Of a DNA stretch of 64,000 bases, positions 44,831-56,199 are shown one piece after another (position 1 is the stretch's first letter; each line of letters begins with the position of its first letter). Under the pieces are notes generated by a model. That model was not told the DNA's origin. It saw nothing but the letters and a program-made list of their open reading frames with translations, and searched no databases. The DNA is from Gnetum montanum (Eukaryota > Streptophyta > Gnetopsida > Gnetales > Gnetaceae): assembly GCA_015680685.1 (NCBI GenBank), contig MNCI01023742.1:1559868-1623867 (forward strand), written 5' to 3'. A program made the position numbers and the translations under genes.

Positions 44831-46755
44831 ATGAAAACTTGTTCTTAAGTGAATAAGAGAAGAAAGAAGTCCCTTGCAAAAGATTGGGAATGTATGGGAT
44901 AATTGATTAATATGCAAACTAACTTAGATGGAACAAATAGACTCTAAGTACCCAAGTGTACAAATTTATAGTCTTTTACAAAATTGGATGTTCATAACAA
45001 TAGAGTTGAGCACCTTGAACAAAATTAACATCAACTACCTTTGGTAGCTTATGAGTGAGGGGGGAGATTCAATGATCCCGAAGGGTCCTCATTGCATGGT
45101 GCTACTACTTCTTCCTTGGTGAAGAAAGTACTGCTTCCAGTCCATGCTTCCCACTACAATTACAACAAAATCATAGATTAGTGTATAATGTGTAATCCAT
45201 AGCTTTTAGGTACCTTGTCTCATCGATGGTTACACTTGGCTAGGTTGTGATTATGGTGGATTGATTCCTTTAATAGTGTTAGAGGGAAGACTGAAAATAG
45301 GGTGAAATGGATAAGCGATCCATTATTAAATTCTAAAAAGTCCAAAAGCGATGAAATGCTTGAAGAGGATTCAAGAATTTACAATAATAAAAAAAGGATT
45401 TCACTAAAAATGTTGAAAAGATGCGCACAATTAGATGTCATTGATGGGGCATGCAAAAGGATTTGATTGTAAGAATGTCTAAAGATAAAAAACTTAACTA
45501 ACCCAACTAATAGGTATGCAAGTGGGTCCTCCCCAAAGTAGGCACATTCCCTTTATTGCCCTTGCATAACCTCAAATCAAGGAGTCTATGGGCTCCATGA
45601 ATGATTAATGGTTACGAAAAGTTAAGTACGAAAATCTAGAAGAAACTACCTAAAATTTTGACACCTCAAACCAAGACATCAAACAAGAACATGAAACCGA
45701 TAGTGAGGTGAGGCATGAAAAGCATAGATGGATGAGAGTGTGTGTGTGGAATGGAGTTCCCAATTAAGGTCACATGAAGTCCCTTGTGAATTTTGTGATT
45801 AAATGACCTGATAAAATCCATCTTTAGTCTAAACCAAAATCCACCACATTCAGTGACGTTACATTGTCACTTTAAGACTAGTCCATCCCCTTGAGACACA
45901 AGAGTGCTCCCACAAAATAGCCATCGTTCCTTAGTTAAGAAGAAAAAAGAAGCAAGAAGTGAGAAAGGGCCTTAGTTAGAGGGGACCTTTAGGCATGGGT
46001 AACATATATTTCTAGTGTCATAACCAGTGCTTCTAGCATGTTTATTTTGTCTAAGGGGTGTGCTTTGAATTCCAATCATTGTTTTTTTTTGGAATGGAAA
46101 ACACACCATGCAAAGACTTGTTCAACTTCCTATTATTGGTCAACCATATTAGTAAGAAATCCATGAAAAAACACATGCATCCAAGTAAGCAAAAAGGCAC
46201 AAAGAGTACTGAGTCCTCTTCAAGTCACACCCTATTCAAACCTTTCAATCCTTTCCAAGTCCAAAAATTACCAAGATCACAAGTTTGTTAAAGTTTTATT
46301 AATGAAAAAGGGGACCTCATACTTTCAGAACAAGGAAAACCATAGAATTTGTGGATCGGTGGATGTTGTGGAATCATTGGTTATTTCATGAAAAAGAAAC
46401 CATGTCCTAGTTATTAATAACAAAATTCAAAGCTAGAATCTAAACACCAACAACCAAATAACTAGATAGCACATGCCCAAGTCAAACAAACCACACTATA
46501 CCTAGTTGGCAATAAGGCACATTATTATTAAAACAAAATAAGAAAATCACATCCAAAATAAAGGAAAATATACAAGAAATTGTAAAATATTTAAGAAAAA
46601 TAAAACATACTAAAGATTTTGTAAAACAAAAATTAAAAAAAATTAATAACATAAAAAACAAAAAGGTGTAAGATAAAGAATGTGTAAAATAAAAAGTTGT
46701 AAAAATAACAAGACGTAAAACAAAAAGATGAAATACTGAGGAGCCACTTATGTAG
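44831..46755 (-). other. 3' non-coding region of element D
   Basis: About 1.9 kb between the integrase stop and the polypurine tract. No 3' ORF of the A/B/C type is present. The block at 45960-46160 is related to E at 58290-58520 (TTTGCATGGTGTG, GGGTGTGCTTTGAATT and CATGGGTAACAT phrases in reverse complement). Short open frames here (46058-46291) show no family features. Confidence 0.5.
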
Positions 46756-49700
46756 TTAGCATAGACGGCCATCTCCCCCATGACTAAGTTGAAAGGAGGA
46801 GATCCAAAAGATTGAGTGTGGTTGTCCATCCCATGAGGCATTTGTTGCACTAGCTTGTTTAGGCTTGTGGAAAGGTTTGACTTGTTGTGTGTTGACCAGT
46901 TGCTTCTTATCTAGGCTCTCAAGTTTGTAGATCAACATGGTCCTAGAAGGGAAAGTTTCGTAGATGATATAAGGTCCTTTCCACAATGTATGGAACTTAG
47001 TTCATTGAGGTACATGTGTGGCATTCCAATAGAGGACCTTATCTCTTGGTTGAAATTTGACATTCCTAATTCTAAGGTCATGGTGCTTTTTGTTAAATTC
47101 CTTGTGCAACTTTCTAACTAACAAGGCCACTAATTGATTCTTGTCTAGCAAGTTGAGATTCATTAATCTTTCTTTTTGCACTAAAATTAAATCAAGGTTA
47201 AGGTCATAGGCTATTGACAGTGTGCAAAGCTCAAATTCAATAGGTAGAGTTGGCAATTTTCCGTACACCAGCTGCTAGGGAGAGTAGCCTATAGGGAGTT
47301 TCCATGTTGAGCAGTAGGCCCAAAGGGCATCATTGAGTTTCATTCTCTAGTCTCTCCTATATTTGCTAATAGTTCTCATTAGGATCTTTATAATTTTCTT
47401 ATTTATAACCTCAGCTTGATCATTGGCTTGGGGGTGGTAAGGTGTTGTTAGTTTATGTTCAACCCCCAAGCATTGCATAAGCTTCCAAAAGGTAGTGCCT
47501 ATAAAGTGTGTTTCATTATCAAAAATTAATGCATGTGGCACACCAAACTTGTTTACAACATTCTATTGTACAAACTAAGCAATAGTAGAAGATGTACAGT
47601 CAGTGATGGCTGTTGCTTCTGCTAATTTCGTACAATAAAAAATAGCGACTATGATGTATGCTTTTTCATTTGACATTGGTCTGATGGACCCATGAAATCA
47701 ATGCCCCTAATGTTGAAGGGTTCCAATGGTTGAAACCACTACTAAGGTCCCTCCATTCGAGTAGTCATTCCACCATCTTATTGGTAACGTTCACAAGAGT
47801 GGACAAATTGGTGAGCATCCCAAAAAGTTATCGGCTAATGATACCTTGCCATAAATATTTTAATGGTCATGCATCTCCCAGCATAGTGGCCCCCACAAGG
47901 ACCCTCATGAGCATCCAGGAGAACTCACAGTTGATCAGCTTTAGGGACACACCAATGAACCAGGCCATCAATGCACACCTTGTAGAGGTGTCCATTGATC
48001 TCCATGAGGCATTTCAACTGGTGAAGAAATTATTGTTTCTTCTGGTGGTCCAACCCTTGTGGCATCTCTTGAGTGAGAAGATAGATGAGAATGTCATCGT
48101 ACCATTTAGGCTCCATTTGTAATTATTCAATTATAGCTCTAGCAAAGATAATTTTATCAAAAAAATCGTTCAGATAGTGGGTTTTCCTATTTATTATTCC
48201 ATTGTAACCGAGACAAGTCATTGGCAACCACATTCTCAATTCCATTCTGATCTACCATCCTAAGATCGAATTCCTATAAGATCACCAGCCATCATATGAC
48301 ATGGGGGCTCATCATTGGCTTGTTCATGATGAAGTGAATGGCACTACAGTCCATGTGCACAAACACTTTATATCCAAGCAAATAATGCATAAACTTTTCT
48401 AAAGTAAACACCACTACCATCAATTCTTCTAGTGGTGTAGTTCAGTTATTCATCCATAATGCTTTGGCTTACATAGTGGATGTAATATGAACATTCTTAT
48501 AGTCTAACTGCGTAAGCATAGCCTCCAAGGCATAATTTGATGCATCCTTCATAACATGAAATGGTCTGGACTAATTAGGTACATATAGAATTGGAGTCTC
48601 TACAAGTTTCTCCTTCAACTGTTTGAATGCTTTTTCACATTTCTTGATCTAAACAAATGAAGCATCTTTCTTTGTTAGCTGAACAAACAGTGTTATGATC
48701 TTAGAGATATTCTCTATAAATCACTGGTAGTAACTAGTGTGTCCAAGGAATGACTAGACATCTTTTATAGTTTCTAGTTGGTAAGTAATTCCTTGGGTGA
48801 CCCTTATTTTTTCAAGATCAATCTCAATTCCTACTTGTGAGATTCTATGCCCCAATATAATGCCTTCTTAGACCATGAGATGGCTCTTTTGCCAATTGGG
48901 TCGTAGGTTTGTTTCCACACATCTTTTTAGTAATTGCTCAAGGTGGTCAAAGGCTTACACAAATGTAGCATTATAAGTGGAGAAGTCATCCATAAAGACT
49001 TCCACTCCACCATTGATTTGCTACTAAAAGAAGCTTAAAACTAGGCGTTGGAATGTGGCAAGAGCATTACATAGACCAAAAGGTATCTTGTGATATACAA
49101 AGGTCTCCTAGGGACTTGTGAATGTCATTTTGGCCTAATCCTCTAGCATGGTCTGGATTTGGTCATAGCCACTATAACCATCTAGAAAATTGCCCAAATA
49201 TGATATCCAACACCTGATCAACGAACAACAACGGAAAATGATCCTTGAATGTTGTCATATTCAATAGCCACAAATTGATGTAGACCTACCACTTACCACA
49301 TTTCTTTGGCACAATCATGAGTGGACTAACCCACTTACTATTCATAATGGAATAGATAAACCCTACCTTAAGGAGTTGTTTGATTTCCTCTTTGATGATC
49401 TACTTCAATTTAGGGTTCAATCACCTCTGTGGCTGCCTCTTTGGCTTCATGGCCTGGTCAGTGTAGATATAATGCTAACATATCCTAGCATCAATCCCTT
49501 TGTACGTGATTAGACCAAGAAAAGGTTATTGACCATTTTTCAACCACATTCAACAATATTTGTTTCTATTCTCAAGCAAGATTTGTATTGATTATTACTA
49601 TCTTCCTATTTTTCAAGAATGCATATTCCATGTCAGCAGGTAGAGTTTTTAACTCAAGGGGCTCCCACTTAAAATTTTCAAGAATTTCCAACTCTCCCCA

Positions 49701-49840
49701 ATAGGTATCATCATTTACATTATCAAAGAGTTGGTGATGAACTTGCTCTAGTTCATCCATGCCTACGAAATAAGCACATTTCAGGCTCTCAGTAGGTTCC
49801 ATGCACATTGTGCTACTTTCGGGATCAACGATCAACCATT
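46756..49840 (-). pseudogene. pol: pol of element D: RT, RNase H, integrase (Athila type), broken
   Basis: Minus strand. A linker with ENFKWEPLELKTLPADMEYA (about 49680) leads into RT, with the catalytic region VEVFMDDFSTYNATF (about 49000), RCVETNLRPNWQKSH and GIILGHRISQVGIEID. Then SFLGHTSYYQ (about 48730), RNase H with YVPN...FHVMKDASNYALEA and ENVVANDLSRLQW (about 48210), and integrase with IFDNETHFIGTTFWKLMQC, HKLTTPYHPQANDQAEV (about 47530-47390). The C-terminal part is KVLYWNATHVPQ, LWKGPYIIYETFPSRTM and VNTQQVKPFH, ending GGDGRLC at 46756. FMDDFS and the Athila-style phrase RSFLGH are lineage marks. Dozens of stops, many in place of Gln or Trp. It is the only pol in the window other than F's that keeps every enzyme region. 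Confidence 0.88.
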
Positions 49841-49939
49841 GGGTGCCCTCTTATTTTGTGGCTACTATGTACGAAAACCTTTGAATATTTGCTTTAGGTG
49901 CACACTTCCTACATGCCAAAATAGATGTTCATTTCATAG

Positions 49940-50335
49940 ACTAGAGTTTTTGCATGCAATTGCACCCTATATCTCTATATGTGATGCATGGGACTTTCTT
50001 ATTCTCAATCTTTCTGAATGCATTTTCCTTAGATATCTCCAGGGAAATATCTCTAATGTCCATTCTTGCATCAACAATGCTCAGCCATGCCCTTCCCATG
50101 ATGATTGGGAAGTCCCTTTTACAGTTCTCAACCTTGATTACTAGAAAATTAGTAAGATAAGACCACCCACAGATAGTGGTTATATTGTCTTTCACCAATC
50201 CCAATGGAATAGTAATGGGCTGGTTTACCAATTCCAATCGAATATTACTCTTCTTAAGGGGTAGTAGGTTCTAGGCAGTATACATCTCATGAGAAATTAA
50301 GTTTACACCGAAACTTGAATCAAGAAGAGTTTTAC
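49940..50335 (-). pseudogene. Aspartic protease of element D, broken
   Basis: Reads LLDSSFGVNLISHEMY (about 50320-50275), LKKSNIRLELVNQPITIPLG, TTICGWSYLTNFLVIKV, RDFPIIMGRAWLSIVDARMD and KKVPCIT. The layout matches retropepsin domains of Athila elements, but the active-site triplet is D-S-S where D-(T/S)-G is expected. The same D-S-S is found in E (55709) and in the fragment at 63700. It has one stop after MYTA. Confidence 0.8.
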
Positions 50336-50339
50336 ATGG

Positions 50340-52010
50340 TTCATTCCCAACAATCTACAAATACATAAGAGGACTCCCAAGATCAGCTAATTTTCTATAA
50401 AGGTTGCCAACCTAGATCCAATCAATTATGGCATTAGTGAGCATAACAATATGGATTCTAGGTGGTATTTAGTTTGAAGGAAACTTGACGGGATTAGATG
50501 CAGAGAGAGATGGAGAAGTAGGGTTGCCAACTGCATGTGTATGTAAGGGCTTAGGTGGGTTGTTGGGTTAAAAAAAAAAGATTTTTTCCATGATCTAGTG
50601 TCCAAACCACTCAATTGATAAACTGATTATAGATTGATGGCCCTTGTAGCATTGCATTGCTATGATTAGGCTGGAAGTTCACCCTGCATAGATGGAGTAG
50701 GTGGTAGCTATGTTGAGGATGGAGGAACAAGTGCAAGAACAAGAGGAGGATAAGGATAGAAAATGGTATTCCTCCTTGAATGTGGAGAATGAGTTTGATA
50801 ATATTCAGGAACGTAGTAATAATGTTGGAAAGGAGAAATGTGACTTGAAGGGTCACATGGAGATAGGGTTTTCTGAATGTAATTCCCATATGGATCCAGT
50901 TATCTATAAGGGTATTGCTGCCTTGGCGGTGGCAATGCCCATGACTATGGTTATTGTCACTATTGAAACTACTCATATGATTGTGATGGAGTTTCACTTG
51001 GATAATACTATTATTGCTAATGGAACTACCTGGGATTGCCTTGAGGATAAGGTAACCCTCTATGTGCTTTTTCTTTTTGCTAATTGTGGATTCAAAGCAT
51101 ACACCCCCAGACTCCTATAAGTATGACATAATGGGGCAACGTCCCTTAGGATGTTCACATCGGCAAATTTCACACCCACCAACATCATCTGATTCAGTTT
51201 TTATAACTTCCTCTACAACAGCAATCTTGCCCTTACCCCTTTGATTAGAATATTCAACTTCTTTTATCCTCCTACAATCATGATCACTACTTTGTTCTTT
51301 GGACTCTTCAGAAATTTTTAGGACAACTTGAAATCTACTATCCATAGAGTCCCATAACTGATCTACCTTAACCAAAATTTTAGAGGTAAATTTTTGAATC
51401 AGTAATGTTTTGTTGTTCATCACCTCATTAAGTGATGATTCTTTCTCACTGTCACAAAGTCAAACCTTCCTCTTGTGAATGGAAGGATTATGGTTGTATT
51501 CTTCTGCATTTTCGCATTTCCTCAACTCTTCTTCTTTTGCCACTTACTCAATCAACCGTTGGATCTAATGGGCTCTTAATTCTGACAATCACCCTTGGGA
51601 ATAAACTCCAAGAGTTCTCTTCATTTCTAATCAAAGTCCATCTATAATATGGTGAAGTTGCTCCTATTGAGAATAATTATGGCCAGGACATTTATGCAAT
51701 AGAAAATAGTATTGGCCCATAGTAGCATCCAAGGGTTCATGTGTTCCTTATTTCCATCCTTAGATCTATCACCTCAAGTTGGACACTTGAGAGTACATCT
51801 AATATTTGTCATTGAATAGTTCCAGCATTGTACTCCACCATTTGATGAATTCTAGTTCTAAGAGCTGGTACCAACCTTCTACTTCTTTGATGAGTATCCT
51901 AGGAAACAACCTAAGCTTTTTCTAGTCATTTTTCTATACTTTGCAAGGCATAAGAATTATGGAAAGCCTGAAGATGATTCTGTAGATCTGAGTTATATCC
52001 CCCTTTGAAC
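50340..52010 (-). pseudogene. gag: gag of element D, 3' portion
   Basis: Continues the gag frame interrupted by E. Going left: FKGGYNSDLQNHLQAFHNS, a capsid core with many breaks, a Glu/Lys-rich stretch (51423-51260), zinc knuckle CEICRCEHPKGRC at about 51150, then a Pro/Gln/Tyr-rich tail (50997-50611) that runs towards the protease. Frame changes are common. Confidence 0.75.
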
Positions 52011-52015
52011 CTAGG
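52011..52015. other. Target-site duplication of element E, left copy
   Basis: CTAGG here and at 60647-60651, directly outside the two LTRs of E. It lies in the gag gene of D, in the codons after DMDNI. Confidence 0.9.
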
Positions 52016-52916
52016 TGATGAGAGCGGTTACTCTAGTGGTTTATTCTAATTATTAGAGTGGCAGTTTCTCTAAAATTAGAGTGTCAATTTCTCTAAAAAT
52101 AGAGTGGTAGTTTTTCTAATTATTAGAGTAGTTGCTCCCAAGCCTATAAATACAATGCCCAAGTGCACAATTTAGGGAGAAAGTCTTGGAGGAAGTCTTA
52201 AGGAAAGTCTTAGGGAAGTCTTAAGGAAGTCTTTTAGGAGTCAAGTAGCGAAACTCTGGTAGTCTAGAGTATTTTCCAAGTGCCCGCAGCAGGAGGTCTA
52301 AGTGTGGACAGATCTTTATTTGAGCATTGTGTACCTGAGCACACCTTGTGTACGGTAATAAAATGAGCTCTTTGATTCATCCTTGCAACACTTGAGATTT
52401 GTTTTCTTACTCATTTCTTTTCTTTTATTTTATTTTCTTCTGCATTTATTTTATTTTATTTTATGCACTTTACATTTTTGTTATTAGCACACACAGTACA
52501 ATCACTTCAAGAATGAGTGTAACACTTGGTAACCCAGTAATGATTAACGTTTGGTAATCCCAGTAGTGTTGCGTTGGTTCAGGATGTGTACGGAAACTAA
52601 GAATGGATACTAGTGTTAGGATTAGTTAAAGCCTAGTTAATCAGTAGTTAAGTTAAATTAGTCACTTAGTTATCTCTGTCTCTCCTCCCTTATTAGCAGC
52701 AAGACATAAAAACATAAAAGCTATAAAAATCATATGCCTCAAGCTTACTTAACCATACAATTGTGACATACAAGTAAGTTTGGGAAGACAACGATCAACC
52801 AACCCACCCTTCTTCCACAAGGACGCATAAGCACTTAGTCATTGGAATTCTATCGAATCATGCATGAAACACTTGTATTCGTATGGTTGAGTGTAGGGGT
52901 ACCTTGCCGCTTATCA
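52016..52916 (+). repeat. 5' LTR of element E
   Basis: Starts TGATGAGAGCGGTTACTC, ends GGGGTACCTTGCCGCTTATCA. U3 has an array of about 23-base units built on CTCTAAAATTAGAG (52035-52130), followed by a TATA box CCTATAAATACA (52143-52154). AATAAAATGAGC near 52357 is a likely polyadenylation signal. A short AAGTCTTAGGGAAGTCTTAAGG repeat cluster lies at 52182-52236. Confidence 0.92.
52031..52130 (+). promoter_or_regulatory. CTCTAAAATTAGAG palindrome array in U3 of element E (5' LTR)
   Basis: Units read TTCTAATTATTAGAG, CTCTAAAATTAGAG, CTCTAAAAATAGAG and TTCTAATTATTAGAG, each an inverted repeat, spaced about 23 bases apart and ending next to the TATA box. The 3' LTR (59770-59880) has one more unit. 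It occupies the same place as the GATATC array in the other LTRs. Confidence 0.65.
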
Positions 52917-52936
52917 TTGGTGCCATTACCGAGGAC
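52917..52936 (+). other. Primer-binding site of element E
   Basis: TTGGTGCCATTACCGAGGAC directly follows the LTR; a decayed tRNA-Asp-type site. Confidence 0.85.
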
Positions 52937-53052
52937 TTAGTTGTTTGTGCGCTAACTAGAACATAGGAAATCATTCACATCATTCGAACAAACCCTTAGG
53001 GTTGATTGAGAAAATAATAAACAAGAATACATTGCACACTAAACAGACAAGT

Positions 53053-55702
53053 ATGTCTCCTTCTTCGTATGAAAGCACCTCACTACCTACGTTTGAAACA
53101 GGAAATAATCAACAGCGTAATACACATGACATTGATCTACCAGTCCCTCAATAAGTTTGAGTGGTGTATATTCATCCTGATGGGTATATACCAGACTTTA
53201 CCTTTATCCTCCATCAAGATGAACAACTGCATTGGTAAGACATAGAGGGTAACATAGTGTTACCTCTCGATCATTCAATCCCAAGCATGCTTCTTCGTGC
53301 TCTCACACGAATTAGTTTGCCGCACTTACACACAGAATATGTTGTGCAAGACCATGACTCGAGAGAATACCATCCCACAGAGGCACAACATCAAAGGGAC
53401 TTGTAACAAGAGAAACATCATAAGACTTTGAAGGGTAAGTGATCCCAGGATGCCCCACATGTCTTAAGCGAAAATGAGGGTGGTGAACCTACCTCAGGCA
53501 GTCAACCACACAACAATGTTTCTCCCCTTGACTTTGGCCAAGGGGTTGTATATTAGAACCTTCATTCCACTATTCATAACCCAGGTTCTGATACCCACAG
53601 GCACAAAGGATCTAAAAAAGGGACACAAACTCATGATAAAGGTGGACATTCTGATCGCAATCGTGATCGAGGCTAAGACTACAGAAGAGAAGGTAGTAGA
53701 CACCATCATGGTGACGATTCTCCTTCTTCTTTACCTTCATCATCTCCTTCACCCTCTCCTTCAATATCTAGACATGGTCATAAAGAAAAGGATCATGGGG
53801 ATAAAGGTAGGCAAAGTGGAAGTCATAGATGAAATAGCCAGGAAAAGGGATGAGGGCACTCTAGAGAGTCACAACATAAAAGAATGGAGAGTAGGGAACA
53901 ACGTAGGCATCATAGACGCCATGGACAAGATGATCATGGTGAACCCCTACTTGCTACTTGAAGTATGTTGGATATAACTAAGGCTGTTAGAATTTCAACA
54001 AGGTACAAGAAAGATAGTAGGATCAAGAGATTAGATATGAACAATATCACACAATTTGAAGGGGGATACAACGCTGATCCTCAAAATCACTTACAAGCAT
54101 TCCATGATGCATGTGCCTTACAAAACATAGAGAACGAATGACAAAAACTTACGTTGTTCCTGCAGACACTAGTTAAAGAAGTGAAAAGCTGGTACCGATC
54201 CATACAACCAGAATCTATTCATAGATGGAATACTATGTTACAATTATTCAATGATAAATACCAAACATACTCCCAAGTGTCTAACTTGCGAAAGTAAATC
54301 CAAGGCTGGAAACAAGGAGGGCATGAACCCTTGGATGCTACCATGGGCTGATACTATGCACTGTTACATCATTGTCGTGGCCATGGTTATTCGCAAAGGG
54401 ATCAACTTTGCCATCTTGTGGATGGGCTTAGGCATGAAATAAGAAGAATCCTTGGGACTTATGCTAAAGGAAGTCTATCCGAGCTTAGGTTCTATCAAAT
54501 TCAAAGAATATTGGAGCAAGTTGCTAAGGAAGAAGGTGAGCTACGGAGGAGAGAAAGCGCAAAAGAGTATGACCAAGATCCTTCCCTTCTGAAGAGGGGA
54601 GTAAGATTTTGTGAGGATGAAGAAGAGCCACCACTCGAAGAGATGGTAAATAGGAAAAATTTTCCTATTCAAAAGATGACATCAGAAGTTTCAGCAAAGG
54701 TAGACCAAATGTGAGATTCCCTAGACAAGATTTCAAACTATTCTTAAAATAGTAGAGGAGTCTAGAGAGCAAGGTAGTGATTGTGAAAAAAGAAAAAAGA
54801 GAGAAGCTGAACATGCACATAGTAAGGGTAAGGACAAATTTTCCATCATTGAAGAGGTTATGGATTTGAAAACAGACAATGATAGTGGATGTGAGATATG
54901 TTAATATGACCATCCTAAGGGATGTTACCCTATAATCTCACATCTGCATGAGTCTAAGATGTATGCACTCAACCCACAATTAAACAAAAGGAAAACACCC
55001 CAAAGGTTACCTTATCCTCAAGGTAACCCAAGGCAATTCCACTAATTCTTAACATATTATCCCAGTGGAACTCCACCACAATCGATTGAGTAATATCAAT
55101 AATGGCAGCACCCACAATCATGGGGAATGCCACCACCAACGCAACAGTATCCTTACCAACAACCTAACCCATATCGATATTATGTGCAGCAACCAATCTC
55201 CCCACGTGACTCTACTGGTCACATCACTCCTCAACCTCACTACCAAGCTTGCAAGTATTATGGGACTCACTCTTCTAGAGGCTATATTCTGCAAGCATAT
55301 CATCCTTCTCATCCGACCACATCTCTTCCACCAATAGCTCCACTGCCACCTACTCCCACGATGCAAGGTGAAATCCCTACCCAGCCGTAGCAACGTAATG
55401 CCACAAGGGTTGTTAACTCTCAACCTACTATTGGCTCCAACAACCACATGAAAAAAAGACCTTTCTTTAGAACCAACAGACCAACCAAGCCCTTGCAATC
55501 ACAAGTAGCCGATTCCTTAGACACCTCAGTATCAATCAAAACTTTGGAGCCTCCTTCAACTCAACCACCGCACTCAATGCATACGGTCATGCTAACACAT
55601 GTCATCACTGATTGGATCAAAGCTGGCCACCTTCCCAGGAAATTCTCTGATCTTGGGAGTCCTCTGGTATACTTACAAATCACTAGAAATGCACTATGCT
55701 AA
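53053..55702 (+). pseudogene. gag: gag of element E, broken
   Basis: Starts MSPSSYESTSLPTF about 115 bases after the primer site. An N-terminal part (HPDGYIPDFTFILHQDE, EGNIVLPLDHSIPSMLLRAL) is followed by a strongly basic Arg/His/Ser-rich region (53560-53940: RNRDRG, RRHHRRHGQDDHG), then capsid core KDSRIKRLDMNNITQFEGGY, LQAFHDACALQNIE, WYRSIQPESIHRW and LVDGLRHEIRRILGTYAKG, and a Glu-rich helix (VAKEEGELRRRESAKEY). Zinc knuckle CEIC.YDHPKGCYP at about 54890 and a Pro/Gln/Tyr-rich tail (55065-55700) ending SPLVYLQITRNAL. Stops and one frame change separate the pieces. Confidence 0.82.
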
Positions 55703-56083
55703 GCTCTTTTGGATTCAAGTTCCATTGTCAACTTGATTTCTCAAGAAATTTACAAGGCCTATAACCTACCTCCATTGAAAAAGAGCAACATCTATCTACA
55801 GTTGGCTGACCATTCCATCACTGTCCCATTGGGACTAGTGGAAGACATTGTTACCACTGTTTGTGGGTGGTCATACCCAGCTAATTTCCTAGTGATTCAG
55901 GTGAACAATGGTAAGAGGGACTTCCCAATCATAATGGGAAGAGCATGGATAAACACCATCAACACACGCCTAGGAATCCATGATCTTTCCCTAGAAATAT
56001 CAAAGAAAAATACATTCAAAAAGATCAAGAAGAAGAAAGTTCCGTGCATCGCATACGGTGACACAGGGTGTGATTGCGTATAG
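55703..56083 (+). pseudogene. Aspartic protease of element E
   Basis: Open for about 125 codons: LDSSSIVNLISQEIYKAY (active-site region, D-S-S in place of D-(T/S)-G), LKKSNIYLQLADHSITVPLG, TTVCGWSYPANFLVIQV, RDFPIIMGRAWINTINTRLG, LSLEISKKNTFKKIKKKKVP, ending GDTGCDCV. Same layout as D. Processing activity is doubtful because of the active-site change. Confidence 0.82.
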
Positions 56084-56199
56084 AGGTCATGGTTTGTACA
56101 AAAATTAGCATTGCCTACATGCAATTAGTGTGCACAAGTGATTAACATACAAAGATAGTAGCCACACAACAAGAAGGCACCTAGTGGCTGACAACTAAT

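Noticed and set aside
47730-48122. Plus-strand open frame of 130 codons
   Set aside because: Lies opposite the RNase H-integrase linker of D, whose minus-strand reading is clear.
50701-51120. Plus-strand open frame of 139 codons with Met/Val-rich sequence
   Set aside because: Complement of the Pro/Tyr/Gln-rich gag tail of D; no independent support.
53474-53977. Open frame of 167 codons in element E
   Set aside because: Shifted reading of the Arg/His/Ser-rich part of gag; the gag frame aligns with D.
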